DNA of 35,000 nucleotides from Prorocentrum cordatum (lineage: Eukaryota > Sar > Dinophyceae > Prorocentrales > Prorocentraceae), in assembly GCA_963575745.1 (NCBI GenBank), contig CAUYUJ010015945.1:1-35000 (forward strand), in the 5' to 3' direction. Made by a program: the position numbers and the translations under genes. Shown piece after piece: positions 1 to 10,283 of the stretch. The notes beneath the pieces are model-generated. The model worked only from the letters and a program-made list of their open reading frames with translations, searched no databases and had not been told where the DNA came from. How positions within the stretch are numbered: position 1 is the stretch's first letter; every line of letters begins with the position of its first letter.

Positions 1-58
1 TACTACTACTACTACTACTACTACAACTACTACTACTACTACGACGACAACAACAACA

Positions 59-94
<36 letters not shown>

Positions 95-151
95 GTTACT
101 ACTGCTACTACTGCTACTACTGCTGCTGCTACTACTACTACTACGACTGCA

Positions 152-183
<32 letters not shown>

Positions 184-211
184 GACAACAACAACTACTA
201 CTACTACTACG

Positions 212-292
<81 letters not shown>

Positions 293-300
293 GTTACTAC
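1..300. repeat. CTA/ACT trinucleotide microsatellite
   Basis: Almost pure CTA triplets with occasional CAA, ACG and CTG variants. The + strand is nearly free of G. The array continues off the left edge. Confidence 0.95.
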
Positions 301-328
301 GACCACGACCACGACGACCACGACGACG

Positions 329-393
<65 letters not shown>

Positions 394-440
394 GAACGGG
401 AACGGGAACGGAACGGGAACGGGAACGGGAACGGGAACGG
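301..440. repeat. ACG trinucleotide array followed by GGGAAC hexamer array
   Basis: The first part is ACG triplets, pure from about 329 to 392. It passes directly into GGGAAC hexamers (about eight, one shortened) up to about 440. A frame on the - strand reads the first part as poly-Arg, which is a consequence of the repeat and not evidence for a gene. Confidence 0.93.
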
Positions 441-488
441 ACCCCTGGGGCGTTCTCTTTTTTTCACGGGGGGACCCCCCCTTTCCCC

Positions 489-605
489 CGATCCGTCGTC
501 GGGGACCCCCCCCTCCCCCCCTGTCCCGATCCGTCGTAAAGAACCCCCCCGCTCCCCCCCTTTCCTGGTCCATCGTCGGGGACCCCCCCCCTCCCCCACT
601 TTCAG
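489..605. repeat. Three copies of a 38-39 bp GC-rich tandem repeat
   Basis: Units start at about 489, 527 and 566. Each has a core like GATCCGTCGTCGGGGA followed by long C runs. The flanks (440-660) are also poly-C/poly-G tracts. No gene was seen. Confidence 0.7.
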
Positions 606-699
606 AAGGGAAGGGGGTCCGACCCCCCTCCCCCTTTGGCCGCCAAATTCGACCCCCCCCTCCCCTCCTTTCGCCACGGCGCCCCCGGTCTCCGGAACC

Positions 700-745
700 C
701 GACCCCTACCACCCCTAACACTAATCCAAACCCAAACCCTAGCCT
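700..745. repeat. Degenerate telomere-like heptamers
   Basis: Contains CCCTAAC at 713 and CCAAACCCAAACCCTAG at 726-742, resembling the CCCTAAA (TTTAGGG) telomere repeat type. Only a few degenerate units are present, right at the start of the heptamer array, so this is at most an interstitial telomere-like patch. Confidence 0.35.
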
Positions 746-1815
746 CAAACAGTCCCCACTACTCATTACGCACTACCCACTACCCACAATTCACTACTCG
801 CTACCCGCTACTCACTTATCACTACTCACTACTGACGACTCACTAGTCACTACCCACAACGCACTACCCACGACGTACTACTCACTACTCCCTACTCCCT
901 CCTCACTATTCACTATTCACTTCAAACTACTCACTACTCACTATCCACTATTCAATACTCACTACTCACTACAAACAACTCACTACCCACGACTCACTAA
1001 TCACACATCACGACTCACGACCCACTAACCACTATCCATTACTCACTACTCACACTTCGCTACTCACTACTCACTGCCCACAACTCACTACTCACTATCC
1101 ACTAATCGCTACTCGCTACTCCCTACACAGTACTCACTACTCACTACTCACTACTCGCTACTCCCTACGCCCTACTCGCCACCCCATACGCTACGTTCCC
1201 ACTACTCACTACTCACTACTCCCAACTCACTAATCACTCTTTCCTACCCACTACTCACAAGTCACAAGTCTCTACTCACTACTCGCTACTCCGTACTCGC
1301 TACGCACTACTCCCTACTCACTTGTGACTCCTGACTACCCCCTCCTGACTACTCACTACTCACAACGCCCTACTCGCTACTCGCTACCCACTACTCGATA
1401 CTCCCAACTCGCTACTCCCTACTCGCTACTCACCACTCACTACTCACTACTCTGTACTCACTGCGCACGACTCACTACTCACTACTCATTACTCACTACT
1501 CGCTTTTCGCTATTGTCTACACCCTCCTCCCTACGCCCTGCTTACTACTCACTATGCACGACCCACTACACACTACTCAATCCTCCCTACTCACTACTCA
1601 CAATTCCTTACTCACTACTTCCTTCCCACTACTTACAACCCACTACTCACTACTCACTAATCTCTACGCGCTACTCACTACTACCATTACCCATTACCAC
1701 TACCCACTACTCACCACTCACGACTCACTGCGCACCACTCACTATCAAATACCCACTAGTCACTAATCACCAATCGCTACTCAAAACACTCTACTCCCTA
1801 CTCACTACCACTAAC
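746..1815. repeat. CACTACT heptamer minisatellite, about 1.07 kb
   Basis: The period is 7 bp with variants such as CTCGCTA, CCCACTA and CTCCCTA, roughly 150 units. The + strand is almost devoid of G. Because 7 is coprime to 3, all frames show the same 21-bp (7-codon) pattern, which yields long repetitive frames (Leu-Thr-Thr-His-Tyr-Ser type) that are not credible proteins. Confidence 0.92.
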
Positions 1816-1817
1816 CG

Positions 1818-2075
1818 AGAGGCCCCCTCCCCAGCACCCTGTTCGGCGCAAAGGGGGGGAGGGGGCGGGGGTTCGAACCCCCCCCCTGCCAGCGCCAGGG
1901 GGGGAGAGGGGGGGGGGGGTACGGACCCCCCCCCCCTTCAAGGGTGGGGGGGGTCGGACCCCCCCCCCCATCCCCCCTTCAGGGGGGGAGGGGGGGGGGT
2001 CGAAAATCTCACCCCCCCTTTGAAGGAGGGGAGGGGGGTGCGAGCACCCCCCCTTTTTGTTACCTAACAGCGAAG
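1818..2075. repeat. Alternating G-tract/C-tract repeats
   Basis: Six or more blocks of 6-13 consecutive G or C separated by short linkers such as GGTTCGAACC (about 1870) and GGGTCGGACC. The blocks are related to one another and to the units at 5.1-5.8 kb. The region has strong potential for quadruplexes or hairpins. No gene was seen. Confidence 0.75.
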
Positions 2076-2208
2076 ACTGATAGGTTTCTAGTGGTGTCAA
2101 AAGAAACCAACATGACTCCTCAGGGGGGTCGGGGCGGGACCCGGGGCGGCTGCCGTCGAAGCCCAAATCGCCTGGGACATCCTCGCAAAATCGCTCTTGG
2201 CGCTGCTA

Positions 2209-2526
2209 GAACTCAATTCCCGGCGTGCATTTTGGATGCCCGGAACCAACTGTAGGCCACTTCGTGCTCTTCGACTTCCCAGAACTCCATTCCCGGCGTA
2301 CATTTTGGATGCCCGGAGCCAACTGTAGGCCACTTCGTGTCTCTTCGACTTCCAGAACTCCATTCCCGGGCCACATTTTGGATGCCCGGAGCCAACTGTA
2401 GCCACTTCGTGGTCTTCGAGTTTCCAGAACTCCATTCCCGGGCCACATTTTGGGTGCCCGGAGCCAACTGTAGGCCACTTCGTGGTCTTCGATTCCCAGT
2501 CACTCTTCATTTTGAATGCCCGGAGG
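2209..2526. repeat. 72/73-bp tandem repeat, four full copies plus a partial
   Basis: Units start at 2209, 2282, 2355 and 2427, with a truncated unit from 2499. Each carries the core ATTTTGGATGCCCGGAGCCA and ends near ACTTCGTGGTCTTCGA. The copies differ by few substitutions and by 1-bp length changes that break any common reading frame. Confidence 0.93.
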
Positions 2527-3612
2527 CTCCGCTGAGGCTGAGGCTGAGGCTTGAGGCTGAGACGCTGAAGGCTGAAGGCAGGCTGAGGCTGAGGCTGAGG
2601 CTGAGGCTGAGGCTGAGGCAGGCTGAAGCTGAGGCCGAGGCTGAAGGCAGGAGACGCTGAAGCCGGCTGATGCTCAGGCAGGCTGAGGCTGAGGCTGAGG
2701 CTGAGGCAGGCTGAGGCAGGCTGAGGCTGAGGCCGAGGCTGAAGGCAGGCTGAGGCTGAGGCTGAGGCAGGCTGAGGCTGAGGCTGAAGGCTGAGGCTGA
2801 GGCTGAGGCTGATGCAGGCTGAGGCTGAGGCAGGCTGAGGCCGTGGGAGTATGCGAGAGCGCAGCAGGCTGAGGCTGAGGCAGGCTGAGGCTGAGGCTGA
2901 GGCTGATGCAGGCTGGGGCCGAGGCAGGCTGAGGCCGCAGGAGTATGCGGGAGCGCAGCAGGCTGAGGCTGAGGCAGGCTGAGGCTGAGGCTGAGGCTGA
3001 TGCAGGCTGAGGCTGAGGCAGGCTGAGGCCGCGGGAGTATGCGGGAGCGCAGCAGGCTGAGGCTGAGGCAGGCTGAGGCTGAGGCTGAGGCTGATGCAGG
3101 CTGGGGCCGAGGCAGGCTGAGGCCGCAGGAGTATGCGGGAGCGCAGCAGGCTGAGGCTGAGGCAGGCTGAGGCTGAGGCTGAGGCTGATGCAGGCTGAGG
3201 CCGAGGCAGGCTGAGGCCGCAGGAGTATGCGGGAGCGCAGCAGGCTGAGGCTGAGGCAGGCTGAGGCTGAGGCTGAGGCTGATGCAGGCTGGGGCCGAGG
3301 CAGGCTGAGGCCGCAGGAGTATGCGAGAGCGCAGCAGGCTGAGGCTGAGGCAGGCTGAGGCTGAGGCTGAGGCTGATGCAGGCTGAGGCTGAGGCAGGCT
3401 GAGGCTGAGGCCGAGGCTGAAGGCAGACTGAGGCTGAGGCTGAAGGCTGAGGCTGAGGCTGAGGCTGAGGCTGAAGGCAGGCTGAGGCTGAGGCAGGCTG
3501 AGGCTGAGGCCGAGGCTGGCTGAGGCTGAGGCTGAAGCTGGCTGAGGAGGCCGAGGCAGGCTGAGGCTGAAACTGAGGCAGGCTGATGCTGAGGCAGGCC
3601 GAGGCTGAGGCT
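2527..3612. repeat. CTGAGG hexamer satellite with 94-bp higher-order repeat
   Basis: The base unit is CTGAGG with CAGG interruptions. Superimposed is a higher-order unit marked by GAGTATGCG at 2847, 2941, 3035, 3129, 3223 and 3317, exactly 94 bp apart each time. A stop-free - strand frame of about 500 residues (Gln-Pro/Ala-Ser repeats) crosses it. Since 94 is not a multiple of 3, the frame changes register every unit, so it is judged a repeat artefact. Confidence 0.94.
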
Positions 3613-3619
3613 GTGACTG

Positions 3620-4565
3620 TGACTGCCGTTGCCGCTGCGACTGTCATCGCGAATGCGACTGTGACTGCGAGAACAGCAGAATTCTACAACTGGATTCTGA
3701 TCTGAATCTTAAGGGGAATGCTTCCAGATATGTTTCTAGACATCGCTGTTAGGTTGCTTTGCCGGGATAATGTGTTCAGGGCCATCCACTGGCGCGCTTT
3801 CCTGATATTGCACTTGCTGGACGAAGGCGCGTGTCCCATGCGGAGTCGGAGTCGGAGCGGGAGTCGGAGCCGGACGGAGAGACCGAGAGAGGGGGCCAGC
3901 TCGACGGGGAGGGGGGGGGAAGCACCAGCTCAGAATTCGACGGCACACCGCCGACAGGTCGGCGAAAGGCCCCAGGCAGCGAAGCCGCACGCGCCTGGGC
4001 GGGGCGGGCCTTCTTGGGCCAGCACCGGCGATCAATGTGCGACTGGGGTCGATGCATCTCCCCTTGAACCAATCCTCCCCTGTCGCTGCCCCTGAGGCCA
4101 AGCATAGAGGAGAGGAGCCACAGGGCCCGACGGTCCTCAGGCCCCGTCGCTGAGCGTTGTATAGCCGATGCTCATCCCCACTGGCGTGGCCTTGACCCCG
4201 CTGGCCGATTCATCCCCCCAGGTGGGGATAGATTGCAGTTCATGTCAGGCTTCGCGAGACCAGTCCCCATCATCTGGGGGGTGGTCTGGTGGAGCTCAGG
4301 TGCTATGGCACAATGGGGGATGGGGATAAAATCGACGATGCTGACGCAGCCTCCCGGCGAGAAAGCCTTTCGAGCACGAGGCCCTTGGAGCCTCCGAAGC
4401 CACCCTCCGCTGGAGCTGCGCCCAGCCGTGGCCCAGGCGGCGACGCCATCCAGCCTGAGGGCAGGCTGGCGGCCAGACAGGGCTGGAACCAGATCGCAAA
4501 AAGGTCATCATGAGAGCAGGGACGAGTAGGCCCTCCTCCTCCTCGTCCTCCTCCTGCTTCTCCAA
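3620..4565. other. Unassigned GC-rich stretch, no recognised gene
   Basis: Apart from a short GTGACT/GCGACT patch (3612-3680) and a GGAGTC run (3840-3880), this is complex sequence. The + strand frame 3831-4067 (78 residues) starts Ser/Glu-rich and ends in a Cys/Trp-containing tail. It could be a decayed low-complexity coding tail like the one at 16.7-17.7 kb, but no domain is visible. Another open frame, 4289-4513, is equally featureless. Confidence 0.4.
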
Positions 4566-4569
4566 CACG

Positions 4570-4581
4570 TCATCATCATCG

Positions 4582-4672
<91 letters not shown>

Positions 4673-4701
4673 AATCATAATCATCGTCATCATCAAAATC
4701 G

Positions 4702-4744
<43 letters not shown>

Positions 4745-4831
4745 CAGCATCAGCATCAGCATCAGCATCAGCATCAGCATCAGCATCAGCATCAGCATGA
4801 GCATCAGCATCAGCATCAGCATCAGCATCAG

Positions 4832-4921
<90 letters not shown>

Positions 4922-4956
4922 ATCATCGCATCATCGTCATCATCGTCATCATCATC
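4570..4956. repeat. CAT trinucleotide array with CAGCAT hexamer block
   Basis: Pure CAT runs flank a CAGCAT hexamer block at about 4745-4830. Frames read poly-Met, poly-Ile, poly-His or poly-Ser depending on phase, and none is regarded as a gene. Confidence 0.97.
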
Positions 4957-5101
4957 GAGAGAGCATGATCCACCGCCGCTTTACTATGGAAAATTGCCGC
5001 AATTTTCCTCCCGAACCCGGGGGTCCCCCCCCCCCCCTCCGAAAATCCCCCCTCCCTCCCCCCCCCCCTTCCCACGGCAAAATCCCCCCCCTCCCCTAAC
5101 C

Positions 5102-5775
5102 CCCCCCCCCCCCTCGAGCTCGAAAACCGGGGGGGGTCACTACCGGTTCGAACCTCCCCCCCCCCTCCTCGAAAACCGGAGGGGGGGGTCACTACCGGTT
5201 CGAACCACTGAGCTGTCCCACTGTTCCCACCACTGTCCCCATGTCCCTACCACTGTCCCCACTGTACCTCTGTCCCATTGTCCCACCGCTGTCCTTGCCA
5301 CCGCCTTCACCACTGTCCCCACCACCACTGTACCCTCCACTGTCCTACTGTTTCCACCACATTCCAACTGTCCCCACACCACTGTCCCCACCACCACCGT
5401 CCCCACCACTGTCCCACTGTCCCCACTGTTCCCACCATTGTCCTCACCATTGTCCCCACCACTACCGTCCCCACCACTGTCCCACTGTCCCCACCACTGT
5501 CCCGCTGTCCCCTCACCACTGTCCCCACCACCACCGTCCCCACCACTGTCCGCACCCCCCCTCGGTTTTCGAGGGGGGGGGGGGGGTTCGAACCGGTAGT
5601 GACCCCCCCCGGTTTTCGAGCTCGAGGGGGGGGGGGGTTCGAACCGGTAGTGACCCGCCCCCTTTCATGATGAACTGGGGGGGGGGGGAGGGGTTCGAAC
5701 CGGTAGTGACCCCCCCCGGTTTTCCGGATGGGGGGGGGGGGAGGGGTTCGAACCGGTAGTGACCCCGCCCCGGTT
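5102..5775. repeat. Inverted repeat of TTCGAA-core units flanking a CCACTGTCC array
   Basis: The left arm has two units (GTCACTACC next to GGTTCGAACC at 5145 and 5197). The right arm has four units in the opposite orientation (GGTTCGAACCGGTAGTGAC starting 5585, 5636, 5692 and 5745). Each unit is bounded by runs of C or G and by AAAACCGG/CCGGTTTT. Between the arms, about 5215-5560, is a degenerate CCACTGTCCC array of 10-15 bp units. Confidence 0.85.
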
Positions 5776-5806
5776 TTCCGCCAGCAGCGGTAGAACACGC
5801 TCTTTC

Positions 5807-5807
<1 letters not shown>

Positions 5808-5877
<70 letters not shown>

Positions 5878-5882
5878 AGCAG

Positions 5883-5966
<84 letters not shown>

Positions 5967-6327
5967 AATCATGATCAGCTTCATCATCATCATCATCAAC
6001 ATCATCATCAGCAGCACCATCAGCATGATCAGTATCATGGTCATGATCATCATCACGTCATCGCAGCAGCATCATGATCATCACCACCATCACCATCATC
6101 ATCAGCAGCAGCATCAGCAGCAGCATCAGCATCATCACCATCATCATCATGACCATCAGCATCGTCACCATCAGCATCATCATAATATTCAGCATCATCA
6201 TCATCAGTATCAGCATCATCAGCATCAGCATCAGCATCATTGCCATCACCATCACCATCACCATCACCATCATTAGTAGCATCATCATCAGCATCATCAG
6301 CATCATCAGCACCATCATCATCATCAT

Positions 6328-6382
<55 letters not shown>

Positions 6383-6481
6383 AGCAGCAACAGCATCAGC
6401 ATCATCATCATCAGCATCATCAGCATCAGCATCAGCATGTTCATCATCATCAGCATCAGCATCATCAGCAGCATCATCATT
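5808..6481. repeat. CAT/CAG interrupted microsatellite
   Basis: CAT triplets with blocks of CAG (5864-5881, 6370-6390) and hexamers CAGCAT and CACCAT. It is stop-poor in all frames and so produces long homopolymeric frames on both strands. It ends abruptly at complex GC-rich DNA (TTCGGCTCGCG). Confidence 0.96.
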
Positions 6482-6797
6482 TCGGCTCGCGAGGTGCGCC
6501 CTCCTGGGCGCCTGCCAGCGCAAGCGAGGGGCCCCTCCGCGCGCGCCGAGATCAGCGCACGGCCACGGCGGTGCCTCGCGAGGCAACCGCTCATCACCGA
6601 GCGCGACTCCGCCGACCTGCGGACCGCGCTTTGCTGCAGGCCTGGGCGGGCCAGTCCACGCCCCGACTCCAGGCCCTCCTGCAGGGCGCGGCCCAGAGGC
6701 TCAACGGCCACCACGGCTCCTCGACGGGCTGTGACATGGTGCCGAAACCTCCTGAGGCTGTCCAGCCACGCGTGCTGCGAGGGGCAAGGCATCCAGC

Positions 6798-7542
6798 GTG
6801 GGGCTGCAACTGCGGAGGGCAGAGTGGTCTGCCGTTATAAGGAGGCGGTGCCAACGAGCATCGTCGCCAGGGCAAAGGAAAGCAGATCGAGGAGCACGCG
6901 AAGCTGCAGAGGAGGAAGGGGAGGAGGAGGAGAAAGAGGAGGAGGAGGAGGAGGAGGAGGAGGAGGAGGAGGAGGAGCAGGAGGGAGGGGCAGGTCTGCG
7001 GCCCAAGGCGGCGCCGTGGAGCGAGGATGCCAAGGAGCTGAAGCGCCCGCACAGTGAGCTCAACCAGATGCGGGTGGGGGAACAGGCGGCTCGAGAGTGT
7101 GAAGGACAACAGGGACAGCAAGTGATCCAGCGTGGAGGTCGACGGCGGGAGCCAGGACGCGTGCGAGACCTCCAACTTCGCGCTGCGCACTGAGCTGCAG
7201 GAGAAGATCAACGGGTACGAGAAGGCGATCGAGCTGCTCACTGACCTCAGCGAGCCACGAGCGGTCGAGGCGACGAAGCCGAAGCTGGACTCCACGCGGC
7301 AGCAGCTCGGGGACCTGCGCACTCCCGCCACAGCGCAAAGGCAGAGCAGCCAGAAGTTGGAGGGCGTCAAGAGCCAGATCACTCGTGCCAAAAGCACGTT
7401 GGTATCCGTTGAGCAGCGAATGGAACATATTCAGCGTAAGCTGTCGGACAAGAAGAGCTCCATCGAAGCCAGGAGGAAGGAGGAAGAGGACGCCCTGGCG
7501 AAGGAGGCGGCGGAGCATGCAGCGAAGATCGGCGGCGGCTAG
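6798..7542 (+). pseudogene. Decayed LINE 5' part: Glu-rich and coiled-coil region
   Basis: Two overlapping + strand frames (6798-7193 and 7132-7542) encode a Glu-rich stretch (from a GGA run at about 6909-6988) and then a charged, Leu/Lys/Glu/Gln-rich segment typical of a coiled coil, containing LQEKINGYEKAIELL and VKSQITRAKSTLVSVEQRM. A possible Trp-Gly-Cys-Asn-Cys-Gly relic lies just upstream (about 6800) in another frame. Dinoflagellate LINE proteins as I know them often carry a small zinc module and coiled coil ahead of the endonuclease, and an endonuclease-like piece follows at 8270. This fits an N-terminal remnant, but a host coiled-coil exon is possible. Confidence 0.45.
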
Positions 7543-7648
7543 GCCCCCGATGAGGTGCACGCGATCCCAGGGGACGTCTTACTACAGTCGGGGCGTTGAC
7601 CTAAGGAACCCTAAATAAGGAACGGGGCCCCTTTCTCCCATAAGTTGA

Positions 7649-8170
7649 CCTTCGATTTCCCATGGAAAACCTCAGGAAAACAGAAGGCAAACTGCAGCCC
7701 AATCAAGGATCACCGAGCCCCTCTCCAACGAAAAGGATTCCTTCTTCAGGGCCCCGACTGTATTGGACCAGGAGAACCGCGGCATCAGGGACGACCCTGA
7801 GGTGTACGAGTTCTACCAGGCATTCATGGCGAACCTCCTCTTAGGCAAGATGCAGTAGGGGTACAGGCGCAGCATGGCGGCCAAGTTCGGGCGCACGTCG
7901 CCTGTTCCTCCCACTCCTTCGATTCCTGCTGGCGGGCATGGCGGAGGCGATGCCAGTGGACGTGAACCCCAGAGCGCGGCTGACGCAGAAGATGGCCAGC
8001 GGCCGAACGAGATCCTCTGGGAACAAGCCTACGTCCAAGAACTTCACCAGCAGCAATGCGCCAATGCAGAGGCCGGCAGAGCTGCTGCAGAGAGACCTGG
8101 CCGAGATGGTCACCAACATCCAGAACGCTAAGCATTGCAAGGTCGGCGAAGGTACGAGTCAGCGCGCGGG
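7649..8170 (+). pseudogene. Decayed coding block with in-frame TAG
   Basis: The frame opened after TGA at 7646 reads protein-like sequence (RDDPEVYEFYQAFMANLLL) and hits TAG at 7856-7858. It continues in the same frame with GYRRSMAAKFGRTSP to about 7930. Beyond that a different frame (from 7938, containing KMASGRTRSS and LLQRDLAEMVTNIQNAK) looks more protein-like. The pattern of one stop and one frame change suggests a decayed reading frame, probably the part of the LINE protein between the coiled coil and the endonuclease. The family of this block is not recognised. Confidence 0.4.
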
Positions 8171-8269
8171 AGGACTTCAGCACCTCGACGACGGCAAAGC
8201 GACGGCTTCCTACAGTGAGTGGACTGCGAGTAAAGAACGGCTCGTCGGTTTCACCACCAGCACCGCAGG

Positions 8270-8564
8270 AGGCACAGGCGTCGCATTTTATCGAGACGTA
8301 CAATGCCAACCAGGGGACGCAGACTCTGACGAAACGACTTCTACAATCCAAGTCGCTCATCATCCTGGAGCAGGAAAGTGGCTATCATGATGAGGCATGT
8401 GAGGCGGTGAGTACGTGTGCTAGCATCAACAAGTGGAACGCGATGATGGTCCCAGGTGCTGCTACAGCAGAACGGCTTCCTTCGGCGGGCCTCGCCATCT
8501 TCGCGCGCGAAGGAGTTGGACTATACATGGGCCATCGTACCCTGAGGGCAGCCCTATGGTGAGG
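8270..8564 (+). pseudogene. LINE AP-endonuclease (EEP) domain fragment
   Basis: The frame ending at 8562 contains TYNANQGTQTLTKRLLQSKS, then IILEQE, then about 45 residues later LPSAGLAIFAREGVGLYMG. This order matches the start of exonuclease-endonuclease-phosphatase domains in LINE proteins: an Asn-containing first strand, a strand ending in the catalytic Glu (here LEQE), and a glycine-rich A/G-x-A-I-F segment. The rest of the domain (DWN and SDH motifs) was not found downstream, so this is a fragment. It shares strand and order with the RT pieces from 10.3 kb. The assignment is by eye only. Confidence 0.5.
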
Positions 8565-8734
8565 GTGTCCGCGACCAACAGCACCATATCCTTTGACCGT
8601 GAATCGGGAATCGGTGGCGCACCGAGCCACACCCTGCGGCAACGAAGGCCCCAGGCTGGCCGCCGCTCGACATTCTCAGCAGTCTGCTTACACACACCGG
8701 CGAGGGCACATCGCGCAGTGGCGCCAAGATCCTG

Positions 8735-8957
8735 ATGGCCGCATCACAGCACCATCCCTCGATCGTGGCATGGGAAGATCTTGACCAAGTCGTGGCAGGA
8801 CGGCACCATCCCTCGATCCGTTGGCGGCGGCCTGGAACTCGACGGCGGCCGAGACGTCGAGGCGCCGAGCCCCCCGGCGAGGGCGCAGGTGTCCCTCGCC
8901 GTGCCCAGCACGGTGCCGTGTCGAACTGCACCACGGCGAGTGCGACGACAATTCGCA
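8735..8957. other. GC-rich stretch with a short direct repeat
   Basis: CACCATCCCTCGATC occurs at 8750 and again at 8804 (54 bp apart), followed by GC-rich sequence with small inverted repeats (GTGCCCAGCACGGTGCC). Nothing recognisable as coding. Confidence 0.4.
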
Positions 8958-9113
8958 GAAGGCATCTATACACCGCCACCGTGCCAAGGCAGGGCCATCC
9001 TGGGCCCCAGGATGGTGTATACGCCCTCCTGGCCGAGGCCAAGAGGGTATATACACCATCCTGGGGCCCAGGATGGCCCTGGCCTGGCACGGTGGTGGTG
9101 TATAGATGCCTTC
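8958..9113. mobile_element. 156-bp near-perfect hairpin (foldback element candidate)
   Basis: The left arm starts GAAGGCATCTATACACC and the right arm ends as its complement, GGTGTATAGATGCCTTC. The arms are about 77 bp each with only a few mismatches, and the centre is GGCCGAGGCC at 9031-9040. A related decayed left-arm sequence (GGCATCTATCCATATCCACC) appears just downstream at about 9137. No clean target duplication was found. It could be a foldback MITE or a small-RNA hairpin precursor. Confidence 0.8.
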
Positions 9114-10018
9114 GTCGGAGACAAATACGAGGCGGGCATCTATCCATATCCACCGCCTGGGAACCGACGCCCTGGTGCCCCAGCGAGGGGCGGGTGTGGA
9201 CACGGTTCGGCCCCCGGAGGCCCGAATCATGCCCACATGCGCCGCCTGCCGAAGCTCCGAAACCGGACCCTCCAGGCGGTGGTCATGCAGAAATTCCCGC
9301 CTCGGAGATAGATTTGCTGACGATGTCCTCAGGAGCGATGAGACTCGCGAAGGAACGGCAGGCAGACAGGGCGTGGCCCATCGCGCGGCACAGGCCCGGC
9401 AATGCTGAGCCCGCGGCGAACGGCACGGAGCTGGTCTGCCTCACCTACGCTGGTTGGGGGGGGCAGGCTTTAGGAGGCAACTACTGAGAGGTTTTCGTCG
9501 GAAAGAGTAAGGAGGATTAAACCCCATTTGGGAGCTACTACGCCGGAATGAGCCTCGGATTAAGCGGGATTAAACTGGATTAAGCGGGATTGAACGGGAT
9601 TAGGCGGGATTAAGCCGGATTAAGCCGGACTTCGGACCAGTGCAAAATCAGAAGTTGACCTCCTAAGAGCTGCATCCCAACAGGCTGAAGGTCAGCGGAA
9701 TTGCTGTGGGCCCTACGTCTGGTGACGCATGCGAGTGGAGCAGGGAGCGCACGTACGCCGAGGCGGCCACGGACGGAGTTGGCGGACCACGGCACGGAGG
9801 CGGCGGCGTGGCACCTGTTGCCCACGGCGTGGGCCTCACTCGCGGCGCAGGCTGCGCAGCGAATTGCTCACATCACTGGTTCTGAAGCTCGTCGATCGTC
9901 GTAGCTCAGTGTCGCCGACCGCGATGGGCTTCGCATGCCCACGGTGGCAGAGGTCCCGAGAGGGGTGCAGGCTGTGGATGGACATGGTACGAGGACTCGC
10001 TCCTGGGGATCGCGAGCC
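9114..10018. other. Unassigned stretch with a 10-bp tandem repeat
   Basis: No protein family was recognised in any frame. At 9556-9635 there are eight head-to-tail copies of a 10-bp unit, consensus CGGATTAAGC. The rest is complex GC-rich DNA that could include eroded parts of the LINE between endonuclease and RT. Confidence 0.6.
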
Positions 10019-10243
10019 CTCAGTGGGCCCTGGAAACGACAGGGCCGTTTTGTTACCGGTTCCGTTTTGCCGTTTTGTTGCCGGTTCCGACACCGTTTTT
10101 CTACCGGTTCCTGGCTCCGGTTCCAGTCCTGGAGCCGTTTCTTTGCCGTTTCCGGTCGCCGTTTTTTTGCCGTTTCCATTTTCAAGGGACATTTTTGGGG
10201 AAACGGTGAAAAAACGGCCCTGCCGTTTCCGGGGCCCGCAGAG
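10019..10243. mobile_element. 225-bp TIR element (MITE candidate A) with 8-bp target duplication
   Basis: The left end (CTCAGTGGGCCCTGGAAACG) and the complement of the right end (CTCTGCGGGCCCCGGAAACG) form terminal inverted repeats of about 38 bp with a handful of mismatches. Direct repeats CGCGAGCC lie immediately outside at 10011-10018 and 10244-10251. The interior consists of short CCGGTTCC and GCCGTTTT motifs and has no coding capacity. An 8-bp duplication is typical of hAT and some other cut-and-paste families. No transposase is in the window, so the superfamily is open. Confidence 0.85.
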
Positions 10244-10283
10244 CGCGAGCCGCAAGTCTCACGAGGTCACATGAGCTTCGAGC

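Noticed and set aside
2209-2526. CRISPR array from the 72-bp repeats (and other tandem arrays)
   Set aside because: Direct head-to-tail repeats without unique spacers, in a eukaryotic context.
2097-3647. A 516-residue - strand open frame over the CTGAGG satellite
   Set aside because: The satellite has no stop codons in these phases and its 94-bp unit shifts frame every copy; the protein is only Gln-Pro/Ala-Ser repeats with no domain.
5145-5206. GGTTCGAACC as the T-arm/B box of tRNA genes
   Set aside because: No cloverleaf, A box or acceptor stem can be formed around any copy; flanks are homopolymer tracts.
4508-6792. Poly-Met, poly-His, poly-Ser, poly-Asp frames in CAT/CAG arrays
   Set aside because: Microsatellite translations without any unique domain.
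8554-9311. Several 170-250 residue frames on both strands at 8.5-9.5 kb
   Set aside because: They owe their length to GC-rich palindromic DNA; the repeated peptides (IYTPPPCQ-like and its mirror) come from the two arms of the 156-bp hairpin.
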